This document shows, piece after piece, positions 63,761 to 64,000 of a stretch of DNA of 64,000 nt (positions are counted from its first letter, which is position 1; every line of letters begins with the position of its first letter). The stretch comes from Halomontanus rarus (GTDB taxonomy: Archaea; Halobacteriota; Halobacteria; Halobacteriales; Natrialbaceae): positions 62,001 through 126,000 of the forward strand of contig NZ_CP071598.1 of NCBI RefSeq assembly GCF_017357405.1. The letters are read 5' to 3'. The position numbers were made by a program, and so were the translations under genes. Under the pieces are notes generated by a model, which saw only the letters and a program-made list of their open reading frames with translations, was not told where the DNA came from and searched no databases.

Positions 63761-64000
63761 TGTCGGTACACGATTCGACGATCAAGACGACTGCAGCGGT
63801 CGACGAAACGGGCGCAGGGACGAACCGCATCTTGCAGACGCGCGGGCTCGTCAAACGATTCGGCGGGCTCACCGCCATCGACGACGTCGACTTCGCCGTC
63901 GAGGAAGGCGAGATGCGCTGTCTGATCGGCCCGAACGGGGCCGGCAAGAGCACGTTCCTCAAACTGATCACCGGCCGACACGCACCCTCGGACGGGTCGG
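63760..64000 (+). CDS. urtD: Urea ABC transporter ATP-binding protein UrtD (partial, cut by window end)
   Basis: The first 80 codons of an ATPase are visible. After a 25-residue extension comes LQTRGLVKRFGGLTAIDDVDF, then the Walker A motif GPNGAGKST near residue 62, followed by FLKLITGRHAPSDG. This matches the LivG/UrtD type of ATPase, where one would expect UrtE to follow. The ATG at 63760 overlaps the urtC stop (TAATG). The signature and Walker B motifs lie beyond the window. Confidence 0.9.
   Translation, partial: MSVHDSTIKTTAAVDETGAGTNRILQTRGLVKRFGGLTAIDDVDFAVEEGEMRCLIGPNGAGKSTFLKLITGRHAPSDGS

Overview
The window is a high-GC chromosome segment from a halophilic archaeon (class Halobacteria). 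The encoded proteins are strongly acidic. Exported proteins carry twin-arginine (Tat) signals, often followed by a lipobox. Many genes have a TATA-like box about 27 bases before the start codon, which indicates leaderless mRNAs. The genus cannot be fixed from the sequence; a member of the Natrialbales/Haloferacales is likely.

Layout. 1-29620 is a plant-polysaccharide (pectin / rhamnogalacturonan) utilisation region. It holds an orphan family-5 solute-binding lipoprotein, a large Tat-exported multidomain pectate lyase (PL1), an MFS transporter, a GH106-type rhamnosidase, a GH51 arabinofuranosidase, a Tat-exported beta-helix protein with a ricin-type lectin tail, a GH78 rhamnosidase, a lectin-like lipoprotein, a zinc-dependent dehydrogenase, two oligogalacturonate lyases (PL22) and a complete Opp/Dpp-type ABC transporter core (two permeases and two ATPases, no binding protein in the operon). 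29992-36373 is a MoxR / DUF58 / DUF4129 membrane cluster with several small membrane proteins. 36509-53499 returns to carbohydrate genes: a divergent PL22-like propeller, two more family-5 binding lipoproteins, a Gfo/Idh/MocA oxidoreductase, a second Tat beta-helix protein, a GH28 polygalacturonase-like enzyme, a second copy of the zinc dehydrogenase, an alpha/beta hydrolase and a cytoplasmic-looking beta-helix protein. 54070-64000 is a nitrogen block: a urease operon on the minus strand (ureB-C-A-G-D-E-F) and, divergently, a urea ABC transporter (urtA-B-C-D, cut by the window end).

How the genes may work together (inference). The exported PL1 lyase and beta-helix proteins cut or bind pectic polymers outside the cell. 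Binding lipoproteins hand fragments to the Opp-type transporter. PL22, GH28, GH78, GH106 and GH51 enzymes, none with a visible signal peptide, finish the breakdown in the cytoplasm. The dehydrogenases and the Gfo/Idh enzyme would process released sugars. The steps from unsaturated uronate to 2-keto-3-deoxygluconate and beyond are not in this window.

The most unusual signal is a repeated gene-start architecture. At four promoters a TATA-like box sits about 27-31 bases before a short ORF of 11-32 codons whose stop codon overlaps the start codon of the real gene. A fifth such mini-ORF lies between ureC and ureA. Dispersed palindromes shared between distant gaps are the second structural signal. 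No rRNA, tRNA, CRISPR array or insertion sequence was seen.
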